From Branchiostoma lanceolatum (Eukaryota > Chordata > Leptocardii > Amphioxiformes > Branchiostomatidae), in the NCBI RefSeq assembly GCF_035083965.1, contig NC_089740.1, forward strand, positions 7,561,552 to 7,625,551: a DNA stretch of 64,000 nt. The letters run 5' to 3'. Below the pieces are notes generated by a model. It saw nothing but the letters and a program-made list of their open reading frames with translations, did no database searches and was not told the DNA's origin. A program made the translations under genes and the position numbers. The stretch's first letter is position 1; the number at the start of each line of letters is the position of its first letter. Positions 46,503-58,640 of this stretch are shown in pieces.

Positions 46503-48668
46503 TTACTCCTCGTCTTCAAACATATCAGCGGCCTCCATGTCTTCCAGCTCCCTCATTTCTTCTTCAAAATCTCCAGTCTCGCCCATCTCCCGTTTGAAGA
46601 CATTCTCCAGTTTCTCCAAGGTGTCGGTCAACTCGCTAAGAACCTCAAGCTCCCTCCGGCCCTTACACGGTGCTGTGGGAAGGGCAAGATGTTTAAGTTG
46701 TGACATCTTTAACTTCCAAGAAATAAACTCAATTGTTAAAACAGAGCCAATTCGTAGCGGTAGATATTCATTGTATCAATTATTGTCAAATACAAAAAAT
46801 GATGTAACTTGCAAGATAATGAGTTCTAACATCATTAGATAGTTATTATCTATAGATAGGTAGTTATAGTAAATTAAGCTTTCCTTCGACTTTTTTCATT
46901 TTTTTTTCATTAAACAACTTATTATACACAGGACACAGAGGTGATGCACTAGCAGTAGCTAATATCAAATATCACCTCTGAAAATATAGATTTTAACTGA
47001 CATAGACAAACACAATAACAATAAGTAACAGCAGTTGGGTAGTCCATTACAAACAAGCCGCTGTACGCAGCAAACAATCAATATACAAACACGGTCGTGC
47101 TAAGTTTTAAAACGTTTGCCTGCCACAATATACAAGTTACACAGAGGGAGTAAGAAAAATTGTGCTGTCATCACAAATATTTAACGTATAGAATTCTACC
47201 GATATATTCACAAATTTCTAAGTCTCATGTTGGGAAGTTAGAGTTCGGAAATCTTGGCTTACCTGGATTGGTGGAGTAGACCGACACTCGGCGGGAGCCT
47301 CCACATTCCCCCCCGCCTGCCCTGCAGTTGTAGTTGCACTCATCTTCATACCAAGCTTTTTCCATTGCGTCCACGTCAGCCTGCGTCCCGCAACCACATC
47401 CAATACCCTTCAATCCTGTAGTAGCAGGGGGGAGGGGAGGGGGGGGGGGTGTATTGATTATTTAACCAAGTCACTACGAAATACCCCCAAGTTTACACAT
47501 TCACGGATGAAGAAAAAGCTACCTTTCTCTTGAAATCACAGAACCCACAAATACTAGAGAAAGTGGGACTTTTCGTCTCCTATTGCCAGTCAACAGTTGT
47601 ATTTAGTATCAGTATCCTTTTGTTACAACAAAGTCAGCCACTGTTCCCTGACACATGTATGTTTTTCTCTATGTTTTTACCATGTAACGTTGTTTGCAAT
47701 TAGCCCACGGGCATGAACTTGCAATACACTTCTTCTATCAATTGATACCAACTTTGTAAAATACGCATTTCAAAATATGGAGATGGTCTATCTAACCACA
47801 GAAATCACGAAATTTAGGCAGTCATTGGACTCTAACCCCCCTGTACATACCCCTTGACGTTTGTACATGAAGTAATGGGAATAGTACATTTTTGCAATGG
47901 CCTGGGAATAGTCTATATCTGTGTGGAGAATAAAATTTGGGTTCAGATATTCACTGTAATGTATTCTGACCTCAAAGTACTAATACATTAACTATATTTC
48001 CTTGCATACTTTTATACTACTTTATGGTTCAAGCTTCAGGTCGTATACATGTATAGGGGGTTTAATATTGAACAAATTGCAAAATTTTGACATTTTCATA
48101 TTCAGATATAGACCGTCTCCGTATTTCTAGGTGCGCATTTTATCAACTTCACTTCTGCGAAATAATACCTCCTCCTATGGGTGTAGAAGGAAAAGGAATA
48201 CAACACAACATGCACTAAATCTACTTTGTGTATTATCACGCACTATCTTATAATCCGAAGAATCACAAAAGTATGATCCCTCGTCATATCTGTTTGGAAA
48301 TACGTTTGAGAACAGAGAATGAACATCTAAAGCCCCCCCCCCCCCCCCCCCCCGCGGCACGCTGGCAGCGTCGTTGCGTCCTGAATTGAATATTTGTGTT
48401 ACCGTTGACTTTATAATGGCAATATGACATATAATTGGTTGCCTTTAAGAATTGGGTACGTACCTGCATATTGTTGTTTCTTATCCCTACAGTGCTTAAT
48501 GCACATTTCGATGCTCATCTCTGCTCCGTTCACCAAGCTGGTTGTGAAGCGTGGTGGGTCCCAGGGGTTCACTAAGCAACCCACGTACTTGCAATTGGCG
48601 GCGGCCGAGCTCTCTTTCGCCACCGCGATAAGTACCACAACGAGCAGGGCGCAAGTGTAAACCTTCAT
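46503..48668 (-). CDS. Secreted WSC-domain protein with acidic C-terminal helix (175 aa)
   Basis: Small extracellular protein with one WSC domain, a Cys-rich module usually linked to carbohydrate binding. Exons: 48464-48668, 47263-47415, 46503-46672; total 528 nt, both introns phase 1. Seen: signal peptide MKVYTCALLVVVLIAVAKES (cleavage near residue 24); WSC domain 26-117 with KYVGCLVN, MSIEMCIKHC, YAGLKGIGCGCG, CNYNC, ECGG and VSVY. The eight expected Cys are at 31, 56, 60, 75, 77, 95, 99 and 106, with extra Cys at 26 and 122. The last 50 residues are Glu-rich and helical (LTDTLEKLENVFKREMGETG onwards, ending FEDEE). There is no membrane span, so it is probably secreted. A good acceptor lies nine bases before the ATG (TTGACCAG), implying an upstream non-coding exon. 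Parts of this gene are copied repeatedly to its right. Ligand and role are not known. Confidence 0.85.
48333..48353. repeat. Poly-C tract (21 C)
   Basis: Uninterrupted run of 21 C in the first coding intron of the WSC gene, followed at once by 'gcggcacgctggcagcgtcg', which resembles the end of the TIR element at 51001. Length may be affected by assembly. Confidence 0.85.
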
Positions 48669-49267
48669 GGTGCAGATCTGGTCAAAAGAGACGAAACAAT
48701 GGTTACGATTGTGTCGTACTTATTAGAGAATCATTAGACAGATACATGTATAAGGGAAACTAATGTTACGGCGAACGATTTGCTCCGAGAAGAAACAGAT
48801 GTTTACAGTCAAAGCTGTCCTGGGACTGTTTCAATGTGCCATCTGAAGGCAGGTAGTTGTCTGCGCCAGGTAGTTGCTTGACCAGGTTTGACTGTATCAC
48901 TTAAAGTTTTAAAGTCGGATCTATAGCTACACAAAATGTATATATTGTGCTAACACAAAGGAACGATAAGAACAACGGATATAAAACCCCTGTCACACCT
49001 GTGCGTAATACTATATACAAGTCCGCATGGGTTGAGTATTAACATGTTTTTGGTTTATGTTAAGTTTGCAGCCGAAAATTTTGTTTTTAGGTTCGCTAAC
49101 CAGGCTGCACAACGGTGGATCAAAGTAGAAAACAACTTTTTCCCCCGCAAACCTTACTTAAACCTAAAAAAAATGATACGCAACTTACGCGCATTTGAAT
49201 ATACGCACAAGTGTAACAGAGCCCTAACACAAAATACGAGATGTGACTTGCGCGGTTACTTACTTAC

Positions 49268-49326
49268 TAAGTTTCTTGCGAGAAGGATTACGATGTGACT
49301 TGCGTCTGGAGATCTTCTTCTCGGGT
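49268..49326 (-). other. Candidate upstream 5' exon of the WSC gene
   Basis: On the minus strand a 59-nt segment is bounded by a strong acceptor (TTCTTTCTCTCCAG) and a strong donor (GTAAGTAAGTAA). A homologous segment with a 3-nt insertion and both splice sites kept is at 51775-51836. Spliced to the acceptor before the WSC ATG it would be a 5' UTR or an N-terminal extension; I favour 5' UTR because the ATG already opens a signal peptide. Confidence 0.4.
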
Positions 49327-50550
49327 CTGGAGAGAAAGAATGGCGGAATTTAAGGGGGAGGTACTTAATTACCTGTTCACGTCCGGCCTGTTATTATGCT
49401 AAACCTAATATAAAATTGTTGTCTGTTTATGTGATCATGTGATACAATCTCTTTGTTTGTTAGCGTGTCTTGTCTAGGTAATGCGCATGTGCTGTTCGAC
49501 TCATTAAAACCCGTGGAAATTAGGAATTTCCTAGCAGGTATACACAGGTTTTCAACGCGGAAATCTGTCTGTTCAAGCAGTGCCTACTATGTGAAGATTA
49601 CATCAAGTAACTCTTCCATTCTTAGGTTTTAGACAATTTCAGACCATGCATGGCGATTATTGCATGCTATTTAGTTGTAATATATTTATCTAAGATCAGT
49701 CCTTTCTTCATATACTACATTTCTACAAAGTATATACCATCAGTGAATGAACCGATTCAAGATATACAGCCATATGTTCTCAGCCCCGAGGCTCTTCTTA
49801 ATTACAAAATCTTCTGAGCAGTAATCGTTTTCAGTAATCGAGAGAGAAAGATGAAAAAGACCGTAATTTTTCGGCACTGTGGCCCGAATCACAATACTTT
49901 TTTTGGCTAGGCCCTATAGCTACTAGTATATTTATAAAGATGCGGGTCGGCCCTGGTCAACCGGTCCTACTATGTGAAGACAGTATCAAGTTACTCTTCC
50001 CTTATCAGGTTTTAGACAATTTTAAACTATTCACGGTGATCATATCATGCTCCTTGCAACTAGCTTAACTTTTTGACAGAACTCCTTTGAATTTCTTTCT
50101 CCATAGCAGCTCTAATGTAGATGTGTTGTCTTTGCCAGAAGGACTAGCTCTTTGTTGCCAGCCCTGGCTGTGTGTCTAAAACAGCCAAACCAATAGATAA
50201 ATAAATGCACACCGATTTTTCAGACATGCCCTGTTCTTCGCAGCCCTAGGGCAAATTTTGGTCTTTTCATCATCATCTTTGAAGCGATTCTTGAACTGAA
50301 TGCAGAACCTTTTCGAAATGGAGACAGGTTTAAAATTTAAGGAAATTTTCATTCCTTGTTTTATCAAACACCTAAGCCCACACCGCAAAAAACATGATTA
50401 CTTCATGGATTCTTGTGTTCTACGGACTCATGTTCATTTTTTCTAGGTCAGTTGGCAAGTAATGCAAATAAAGCTATGTTTCTCTTGACTGGCCAATGTG
50501 TCAAAACGCCTGGGGTATATCAGACAATGTCTGCTGACTCAAGGACATTT

Positions 50551-50606
50551 TCTTTCGCCACCGCCATAAGTACCACAGCAAGCAGCGCGCAGGTGTAAAC
50601 CTTCAT
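50551..50606 (-). pseudogene. Truncated copy of WSC exon 1 (signal peptide only)
   Basis: Minus-strand ATG at 50604-50606 opens MKVYTCALLAVVLMAVAKE, differing from the WSC gene by few residues, then runs into unrelated repeat sequence at about 50550 instead of the WSC module. No donor site or further exon follows, so it cannot make the protein. Confidence 0.75.
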
Positions 50607-51000
50607 GGTGTAGTTTCAGCTGATCTACTCTAAAGATACAAAACAAAGGGTGGTTACAATTGGGGGACGTAGAACAAGACTGACAATGAAAAAGACATTG
50701 CCATGGCGACGGTGGTTGTTGTTGTTTTCGTTTTTACTGTACCCTGCTGAGGGCATTGATAGGTGGTGCTGTTCATACGGGATTTCCAACAAAAAGGACT
50801 GGTGAGAACCTGTTCTGCTGGACAAATGCACACACACGCAGACACACAGACATTTCTGTACAATTCCTGGTCTGTTCAGTACAGTCAGTAGACACGGACA
50901 TTTCTTTGTCACTTGACAAAAACACGAAAACAAAGACTTAAAGAAAGTAGAAAGACCTGTTCTTGCTTTAAAGATTCCAACTATGATAAGTACGCCCCAA

Positions 51001-51213
51001 TCTCACTAGACCCGCGGCACGCTGGTAACCTCGCTGCGGTCTCGCAAATTACATTACTTTCATCGACGAAAATCTTTGTAGGCTTTGTGTGTCTTGTTGT
51101 CTTTAAAGTCATACTTGTACGTTTTGCATGATATTCCCATTATAAAGTCATGGGTAACACAAACCCAGTTTGCGATGTAGCGAGGCCGCCAACGTGCCGC
51201 GGGTCCAGTGAGA
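51001..51213. mobile_element. TIR element with ends TCTCACTRGACCCGCGGCAC
   Basis: 'tctcactagacccgcggcac' at 51001 and its inverse, ending 'cgcgggtccagtgaga' at 51213, pair over about 37 bp with a few mismatches; 213 bp in all. No obvious target duplication. An end fragment is visible next to the poly-C tract at 48354. Confidence 0.65.
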
Positions 51214-51774
51214 AAACTTGCGTCCCCGCCGCTGCAAATCTGTCGGCTTAAAAGTCTACAAAATTCGTCAAAATCGAAAAGAATCACTACGGAATAGATT
51301 CTTTCCGTCCAGTACATACAGATTCTATTTACTACGTATACATCTTCTCGATAACGTTTGATATCGTCCTACGACGATTGACGCGCGGCGCCAGATGTTT
51401 TCTGCGTGTAAAAAGGCCCCGCGACGCGTGGCGGTGGCGTGCGGCGATTTTCGTATGGCACCTCAAGGACTCCTCCATGGTGGACTGGAAAAAATGTAAA
51501 AAGCGCTCTACAAACCTGCGTGCATCCGTCTTACAATCATATCTTTTACGCGTGCTGCAGATATTACATTTTTCACTCCAGGTGTTTGTCCCATTTTGTT
51601 CAAAAAGTGACGGCGAGGGCCCGAGTAGAAGGAACTAAAACTAAATTGCGTCTACTAGTTTCCTAGTGGAACAACCCAAAAAATGCATATAGTGATAACA
51701 CAGAATGAACCGTTACGATTTTAACAACAAAAGTAAGACAAACGCCACTGTGTGACTTGTTTGTGGTTACTTAC

Positions 51775-51836
51775 TGAGTTTCTGACAGGAAAGATCACGG
51801 TGAGTCTTGTGTTTGGAGGTCTTCTTCTTCTCAGGT
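51775..51836 (-). other. Duplicate of the candidate WSC 5' exon
   Basis: 62-nt relative of 49268-49326, with acceptor GGCCAG and donor GTAAGTAACC. It lies upstream, in minus-strand order, of the truncated signal-peptide exon at 50551-50606, the same order as in the intact gene. Confidence 0.4.
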
Positions 51837-53307
51837 CTGGCCGTGAAAGAATGCAGGGATGGATGTGGGGAGGTACTTGTACGTAAATACCTGCTCACGC
51901 CCTGTAATTATGCTAAACCTAATGTAAAACCGTTGTCTGTTTATGTGATCATGTGATACAATCTTTTTGTTTGTTAGCGTGCCTTGTCTTGATAATTGAA
52001 TGCGCAGGTGCTGTTCGACCGGTCCTACTATGTGAGGATACTGTAGCAAACAACCCTTCCATTCTTGGGTTTTAGACTTTCTACCATGTATGGCGATCAT
52101 TGAATGCTATTTAGTTGTAATATATTTGTCTAAGATCAGTCAATTGCTTCATATACTACATTTCTACTAAGTATATACCATCAGTGAATGAACCGATTCA
52201 AGATACAGCCATATCTTCTCAGCCCCGAGGCTTTTCCTAATTACAAAATCTTCTGAGCAGTAATCGTTTTCACCTTGTTAAGACATTGTCTTGAATGTAC
52301 TCCCAACTTATAGTGCGTAGTCTGTGATTGTTAAGAATTCATTTCTATTTACAGAGTTACGGAGGTATAGATTTTACTCTGTTTGTGTGAACCTCTGGAT
52401 GGATTGCGATTATATTTAGTACGTGAGTAGGTGTTGTGAACCCGACGGCCGGCCTTGGTACTGCAGCAGGACTTCCGTTTTTGTATCTTTGGTCCTTGAC
52501 ATGCTGTCGTAAGATGGCAAAGTATACGTAAAGCAAACAAAAATATGTTTCTCTTGACTGGCAACTGTGTCAAAATCAGATACTGCTACTGACTCGGAGA
52601 ATGGGTTCATCTTTTGTAATTATTCTTTGTCCACAAAATTACCCTTAACAACTTAATTGTCCACTGGAAATAACACCATTTATCACTCTAGCGATCCTGT
52701 GAACTCATTGGACCAAATACCATTTACTGACCAATCAGCAAGCAGTCATACGATCAAATAAATGACCTCAAACCATGTATTTTAACCGATCATCAGTTTT
52801 ATCATACTTCCCACACACCTGAAAATGTTGCCCGGACATTAAGCACTTCATAGGTTTTTGTAAAGTCAAACGTTATGGAAATTGTATCAAAGAAACAAAG
52901 GAACGTTAGCAAATTGTGTTCATACAAACTCCAAATTAAAAAGTGTACTTTTGTCTCATTAGAATAATCTCCATTAACACCATGGTACGTATAGATCTAC
53001 TTTTGAACAGTTGATGATGACATTTGAAAACTTGCTTCTCTTCCTTTAACAATCTTTTCCCACAAAATACAACTACTTCTCATGTCAAACCGATGACTAA
53101 ATCCTAACCGATAAGAATGCAGAATCTAATCTACACACTGGGCACTCCATTGTTTGTTAATGTTAGCCCCAGGGTTTTAAGACAACTAGAGCCGTTCTGT
53201 ATTACAAAGAAATCAAAGAAAAGATGTAGATTGTATTTTGTGTAGTTCTTAACCCTTGCAGGTAAGGTAGCTTTCAAGGTGTGCTATTATAACAATGGCT
53301 GTTAGTG

Positions 53308-53345
53308 TTACTCCTCATTCTTCAAACATATCAGCGGCCACCATG
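53308..53345 (-). pseudogene. Decayed copy I of the WSC terminal exon
   Basis: 'ttactcctcattcttcaaac' matches the end of the WSC coding exon (46503 onward) but carries an extra base after the GAAGA codons. The frame then hits TGA early. Homology ends at a GA-rich run at about 53346. Confidence 0.75.
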
Positions 53346-55327
53346 AGAGAGAGAGAGAGATGAAAAAGACCGTAATTCTTTGGCACTGCAACCCGAATCA
53401 CAATACTTTTTTGACTAGGCCCTATAGCTACTAGTATATTTATAAAGATGCGGGTCGACCCTGGTCAACCGGTCCTACTATGTGAAGACAGTATCAAGTT
53501 ACTCTTCCCTTCTCAGGTTTTAGACAATTTTAAACTATTCACGGTGATCATATCATGCTCCTTGCAACTAGCTTAACTTTATTACAGAACTCCTCTGAAA
53601 TTTTTTCTCCATATCAGCTTTAATGCAGATGTATTGTCTTTGCCAGAAGGACTAGCTCTTTGTTGGCAGCCCTGGCTGTGTGTCTAAAACAGACAAACCA
53701 ATATAGATAAATAGCTAGATGCAGACCGATTTTTCAGACACGCCCTGTTCTTCGCAGCCCTAGGGCAAATTTTGGTCTTTTCGTCATCAACTTTGAGGCG
53801 ATTCTTGAACTGAATGCAGAACCTTTTCGAAATGGAGACAGGTTTTAAGGAAATTTTCATTCCTTGTTAAAGGGGTATCAAACACTTTTGCCCACACCGC
53901 AAAAACCTTGATTACTTCATGGATGCTTATGTTCTACGGAACTCATTTTCGACCGGTTCTACTATGTGAAGATAACATCAAGTAACTTTTCCATTCTTAG
54001 GTTTTAGACGATTTCAGACCATGCATGGCGATCATTATATGCTATTTAGTTGTGATATATTTGTCTAAGACCAGTCATTGCTTCATATACTACATTTCTA
54101 CTAAGTATATACCATCAGTGAATGAACCGATTCAAGATACAGCCATATCTTCTCAGCCCCGAGGCTTTTCCTAATCACAAAATCTTCTGAGCAGTAATCA
54201 TTTTCACTTTGTTAAGAATGTCTTAAAAGACATTGTCTTGAATTGACCCCCAAATTAAAGTACGTAGTCTGTGATTGTAAAGAATTCATTTCTATTTACT
54301 GAGTACCGGGGGTATAGTTTTTACTCTGTTTGTGTGTGTGTACAGTGGAATATCTTAAGAACCTCTGAATGGATTGCGATTATATTTGGTACGTTTACTT
54401 AGTAGGTGTTGTGAACCCGACGGCCAACCTTGGTACTGCAGCTTCCGTTTTGTATCTTTGGTCCTGGACAAGCTGTGGTCAGATGGCAAAGTATACGTAA
54501 AGCAAACAAAAATATGTTTCTCATGACTGGCAACTGTGTCAAAACGCCTGGAGTATATCAGACACTACAACTGACTCGGAGAATGGGTTCATCTTCTGTA
54601 ATCATTCTTTGTCCACAAAATTACCCTTAACAACTTAATTGTCCACTGGAAATAACACCATTTATCACTCTAGAGATCCTGTGAACTGATTGGACCAAAT
54701 ACCATTTACTGACCAATCAGCAAGCAGTCATACGATTAGATAAATGACCTCAAGCCATGTATTTCAACCGATCATCAGCTTTATTATACTTCGCAGACAT
54801 CTGAAAATGTTGCCCGGACATTAAGCACTTCATAGATTTTTGTAAAGTCAAACGTTATGGAAATTGTATCAAAGAAACAAAGGAACGTTAGCAAATTGTG
54901 TTCATACAAACCCTAGATTAAAAAGTGTACTTTTGTCTCATTATTATAATCTCCATTCACACCATGGTACGTATAGATCTACTTTTGAACAATTGATGAT
55001 GACATTTGAAAACTTGCTTCTCTTCCTTTAACTATCTTTTCCCACAAAATACAACTACTTCTCATGTCAAACCGATGACTAAATCCTAACCGATAAGAAT
55101 GCAGAATCTAATGTACACACTGGGCACTCCATTGTTTGTTAATGTTAGCCCCAGGGTTTTAAGACAACTAGAGCCGTTCTGTATTACAAAGAAATCAAAG
55201 AAAAGATGTAGATTGTATTTTGTGTAGTTCTTAACCCTTGCAGGTAAGGTAGCTTTCAAGGTGTGCTATTATAACAATGGCTGTTAGTGTTACTCCTCAT
55301 TCTTCAAACATATCAGCGGCCACCATG
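53346..55327. repeat. Tandem segmental unit 2 (~2.0 kb)
   Basis: Runs from 'gatgaaaaagaccgtaattc' to decayed terminal exon II. Closely matches 55328-57360, with small indels and scattered substitutions. No coding potential beyond the remnant. Confidence 0.8.
55290..55327 (-). pseudogene. Decayed copy II of the WSC terminal exon
   Basis: Same 38-bp remnant as copy I, with the same 1-base insertion and the same junction to 'gcgagagagatgaaaaagac'. It lies 1982 bp from copy I. Confidence 0.75.
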
Positions 55328-57405
55328 AGAGCGAGAGAGATGAAAAAGACCGTAATTCTTTGGCACTGTAACCCGAATCACAATACTTTTTTGGCTAGGC
55401 CCTATAGCGACTAGTATATTTATAAAGATCCGGGTCGACCCTGGTCAACCGGTCCTACTATGTGAAGACAGTATCAAGTTACTCTTCCCTTCTCAGGTTT
55501 TAGACAATTTTAAACTATTCACGGTGATCATATCATGCTCCTTGCAACTAGCTTAACTTTTTGACAGAACTCCTCTGAATTTTTTTCTCCATATCAGCTT
55601 TAATGTAGATGTCTTGTCTTTGCCAGAAGGACTAGCTCTTTGTTGGCAGCCCTAGCTGTGTGTCTAAAACAGCCAAACCAATATAGATAAATAGCTAGAT
55701 GCAGACCGATTTTTCAGACACGCCCTGTTCTTCGCAGCCCTAGGGCAAATTTTAGTCTTTTCTTCATCAACTTTGAGGCGATTCTTGAACTGAATGCAGA
55801 ACCTTTTCGAAATGGAGACAGGTTTTAAGGAAATTTTCATTCCTTGTTAAAGGGGTATCAAACACTTTAGCCCACACCGCAAAAACCTTGATTACTTCAT
55901 GGATGCTTATGTTCTACGGAACTCATTTTCGACCGGTTCTACTATGTGAAGATAACATCAAGTAACTTTTCCATTCTTAGGTTTTAGACGATTTCAGACC
56001 ATGCATGGCGATCATTGTATGCTATTTAGTTGTGATATATTTGTCTAAGACCAGTCATTGCTTCATATACTACATTTCTACTAAGTATATACCATCAGTG
56101 AATGAACCGATTCAAGATACAGCCGTATCATCTCAGCCCTGAGGCTTTTCCTAATTACAAAATCTTCTGAGCAGTAATCGTTTTCACCATGTTAAGACAT
56201 TGTTAAGACCTTGTTAAGACCTTGTTAAGACATTGTCTTAAATGGACCCCCAAATTATAGGGCGTAGCCTGTGATTGTAAATAATTCATTTCTATTAACA
56301 GAGTTACGGAGGTATTACGTTTTACTCTGTTTGTGTGCGTGTGTGTACGGCGGAATATCTTAAGAACCTCTGGATGGATTGCGATTATATTTGGTACGTT
56401 TACTTAGTAGGTGTGGTGAACCCGACGGCCAAGCTTGGTACTGCAGCAGGACTTCCGTTTTTGTATCTTTGGTATTTTAACATGCTGTGTGTGGTCTGAT
56501 GGCAAAGTATACGTAAAGCAAACAAAAATATGTTTCTCATGACTGGCAACTGTGTCAAAACGCCTGGAGTATATCAGACACTACTACTGACTCGGAGAAT
56601 GGGTTCATCTTCTGTAATTATTCTTTGTCCACAAAATTACCATTAACAACTTAATTGTCCACTGGAAAATAACACCATTTATCACTCTAGCGATCCTGTG
56701 AACTGATTGGGCCAAATACCATTTACTGACCAATCAGCAAGCAGTCATACGATCAAATAAATGACCTCAAACCATGTATTTTAACCGATCATCATCAGTT
56801 TTATCATACTTCCCACACACCTGAAAATGTTGCCCGGACATTAAGCACTTCATAGGTTTTTGTAAAGTCAAACGTTATGGAAATTGTATCAAAGACACAA
56901 AGGAACGTTAGCAAATTGTGTTCATACAAACTCCAAATTAAAAAGTGTACGTATACCCTTGTCTCATTAGAATAATCTCCATTAACACCATGGTACGTAT
57001 AGATCTACTTTTGAACAGTTGATTATGAGATTTGAAAACTTGCTTCTCTTCCTTTAACAATCTTTTCCCAAAAAAATACAACTACTTCTTATGTCAAACT
57101 GATGACTAAATCCTAACCGATAAGAATGTAGAATCTAATCTACACACACTGTGCACTCTATTGTTAGTTAATCTTATCCCCAGGGTTCTAAGACAACTAG
57201 AGCCGTTCTGTATTACAAAGAAATCAAAGAAAAGATGTACATTGTATTTTGCTTAGTTCTTAACCCTTGCAGGTAAGGTAGCTTTTAAGGTGTGCTATCA
57301 TAACAATGGCTGTTAGTGTTACTCCACATTCTTCAAACATATCAGCGGCCACCATGTCTTCCATCTCCCTCATTTCTTCTTCAAAATCTTCTGCCTCAGA
57401 AGAAA
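55328..57405. repeat. Tandem segmental unit 3 (~2.0 kb)
   Basis: Nearly the same as unit 2. Differences include a short local triplication of 'ttgttaagaccttgttaaga' near 56190-56235. Ends in decayed terminal exon III. Confidence 0.8.
57319..57405 (-). pseudogene. Decayed copy III of the WSC terminal exon (longer remnant)
   Basis: About 87 bp match the WSC exon ('cttccatctccctcatttct' etc.). It carries the same 1-base insertion as copies I and II plus a T/G change, so the old stop is out of frame. It lies 2029 bp from copy II. The rest of the exon is missing. Confidence 0.75.
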
Positions 57406-57764
57406 CAGCTGTTTGTTACTTAAATCTTTAAAAAGAGAGAACAAAGACGCCCTAGAATGTAGAAAAACCTGTTCCTGGTATAGAAAAGATGGCACAAATC
57501 ACAGATAATTTTTTTATTTAAATTCTGCATTCAACAACAAGTTAAAGCAACACATTGCATTTTAGGCCCGAGTCTGTCCAGGAAATCCAGATTGCATTCA
57601 GCGCAGATACAACTTCACAATTTATATATAATATTTAACAGACAATGTCTGTTGAGCTCTTGTCTGTTTGTGAACGCATGCGCAGCTCCATTCAGACGAG
57701 ACACTGTGTATGTAGACAGTGCTCTACCCCCTACAAACTTCTGTTCATCTGATTTAACATTTAG

Positions 57765-58205
57765 CAGTTCCCCATCCGCTAGCCTCCCAACGAGAAGACC
57801 GACTAGCCTACTACGCGTACTACAGCTTACTACAGCCCATTCAAAGGTCTGTTTTTTTTCATAGGGCCGTCGCACGGGAGTTACAAATGTTTCCACGGCA
57901 GATAGGTCATGTCGCTCCGAGTATAAGCAGTTTCCCATCCGCTAGCCTCCCAACGAGAAAACCGACTAGCCTATTACGCTACTACAGCTTACTACAGCCC
58001 ATTCAAAGGTTAGTTTTTTTCATAGGGCCGTCTGCACGGGATTCTACAAATGTTTCAACGGCAGGTAGGTAATGTCCCTCCGAGTATAAGCAGTTCCCCA
58101 TCCGCTAGCCTCCCAACGAGAAAACCGACTAGCCTACTACGCCACTACAGCCAATTCAAAGGTCTGCTTTTTCATAGACCCGCCCTCACGGCCGTGTACA
58201 AATGT
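57765..58205. repeat. Three tandem copies of a 163-bp unit
   Basis: 'ccatccgctagcctcccaac' recurs with starts near 57765, 57928 and 58091 (period 163 bp). Each unit continues through 'gactagcctactacg' and 'cattcaaagg' and a 'catagggccgtc'-like end. Copies differ by small indels; the third is shorter. Confidence 0.85.
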
Positions 58206-58640
58206 TTTCACGGAGGTATAGTTTTTACTCTGTTTGTGTGCGTGTGTGTACGGCGGAATATCTTAAGAACCTTTGAATGGATTGCGATTATATTTGGTAC
58301 GTTTACTTAGTAGGTTTGGTGAACCCGACGGCCAACCTTGGTACTGCAGCGCGACTTCCGATTTTGTATCTTTGGTCCTGGACATGCTGTGGTCAGATGG
58401 CAAAGTATACGTAAAGCAAACAAAATATGTTTCTCTTGACTAGTAACTGTGTCTAAAACGCCTGGAGTATATCAGACAATGCTACTGACTCGGAGAATGG
58501 GTTCATCTTCTGTAATTATTCTTTGTCCACAAAATTACCCTTAACAACTTAATTGTCCACTGGAAAGAACACCATTTAACACTCTAGCGATCCTGTGAAC
58601 TGATTGGACCAAATGCCATTTACTGACCAATCAGCAAGTA
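58206..58640. repeat. Partial copy of the 2-kb unit
   Basis: From 'acggaggtatagtttttact' to 'tgaccaatcagcaag', matching the middle of units 1-3. It follows directly on the 163-bp repeats and has no terminal exon remnant. Confidence 0.7.

Larger units (their letters stand above)
48669..51000. other. Upstream region of the WSC gene with partial duplications
   Basis: Holds the candidate 5' exon (49268-49326), a block 49560-49840 ('accgattcaagatatacagc' region) that recurs near 52010, 53940 and 55920, a block 49840-50340 that recurs at 53346 and 55328, and a short 3'-flank piece (50430-50550) fused to a signal-peptide exon copy. No intact gene apart from the WSC exons. Confidence 0.6.
51765..53345. 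repeat. Tandem segmental unit 1 (with decayed terminal exon I)
   Basis: Begins with the duplicated 5' exon region, continues through the 'gatcatgtgatacaatct' block, the 'accgattcaagatacagcc' block and the WSC 3'-flank block, and ends at terminal-exon copy I. Shares blocks with 49265-50340 and with units 2 and 3. Confidence 0.65.

Noticed and set aside
49032..49298. 88-codon plus-strand frame
   Set aside because: Antisense to the candidate WSC 5' exon and not conserved in the duplicate at 51680-51840.
57615..57938. 107-codon minus-strand frame, and 57592-58310 plus-strand frames
   Set aside because: Spread over the 163-bp tandem repeats. The same peptide repeats with the unit and there is no homologous domain.
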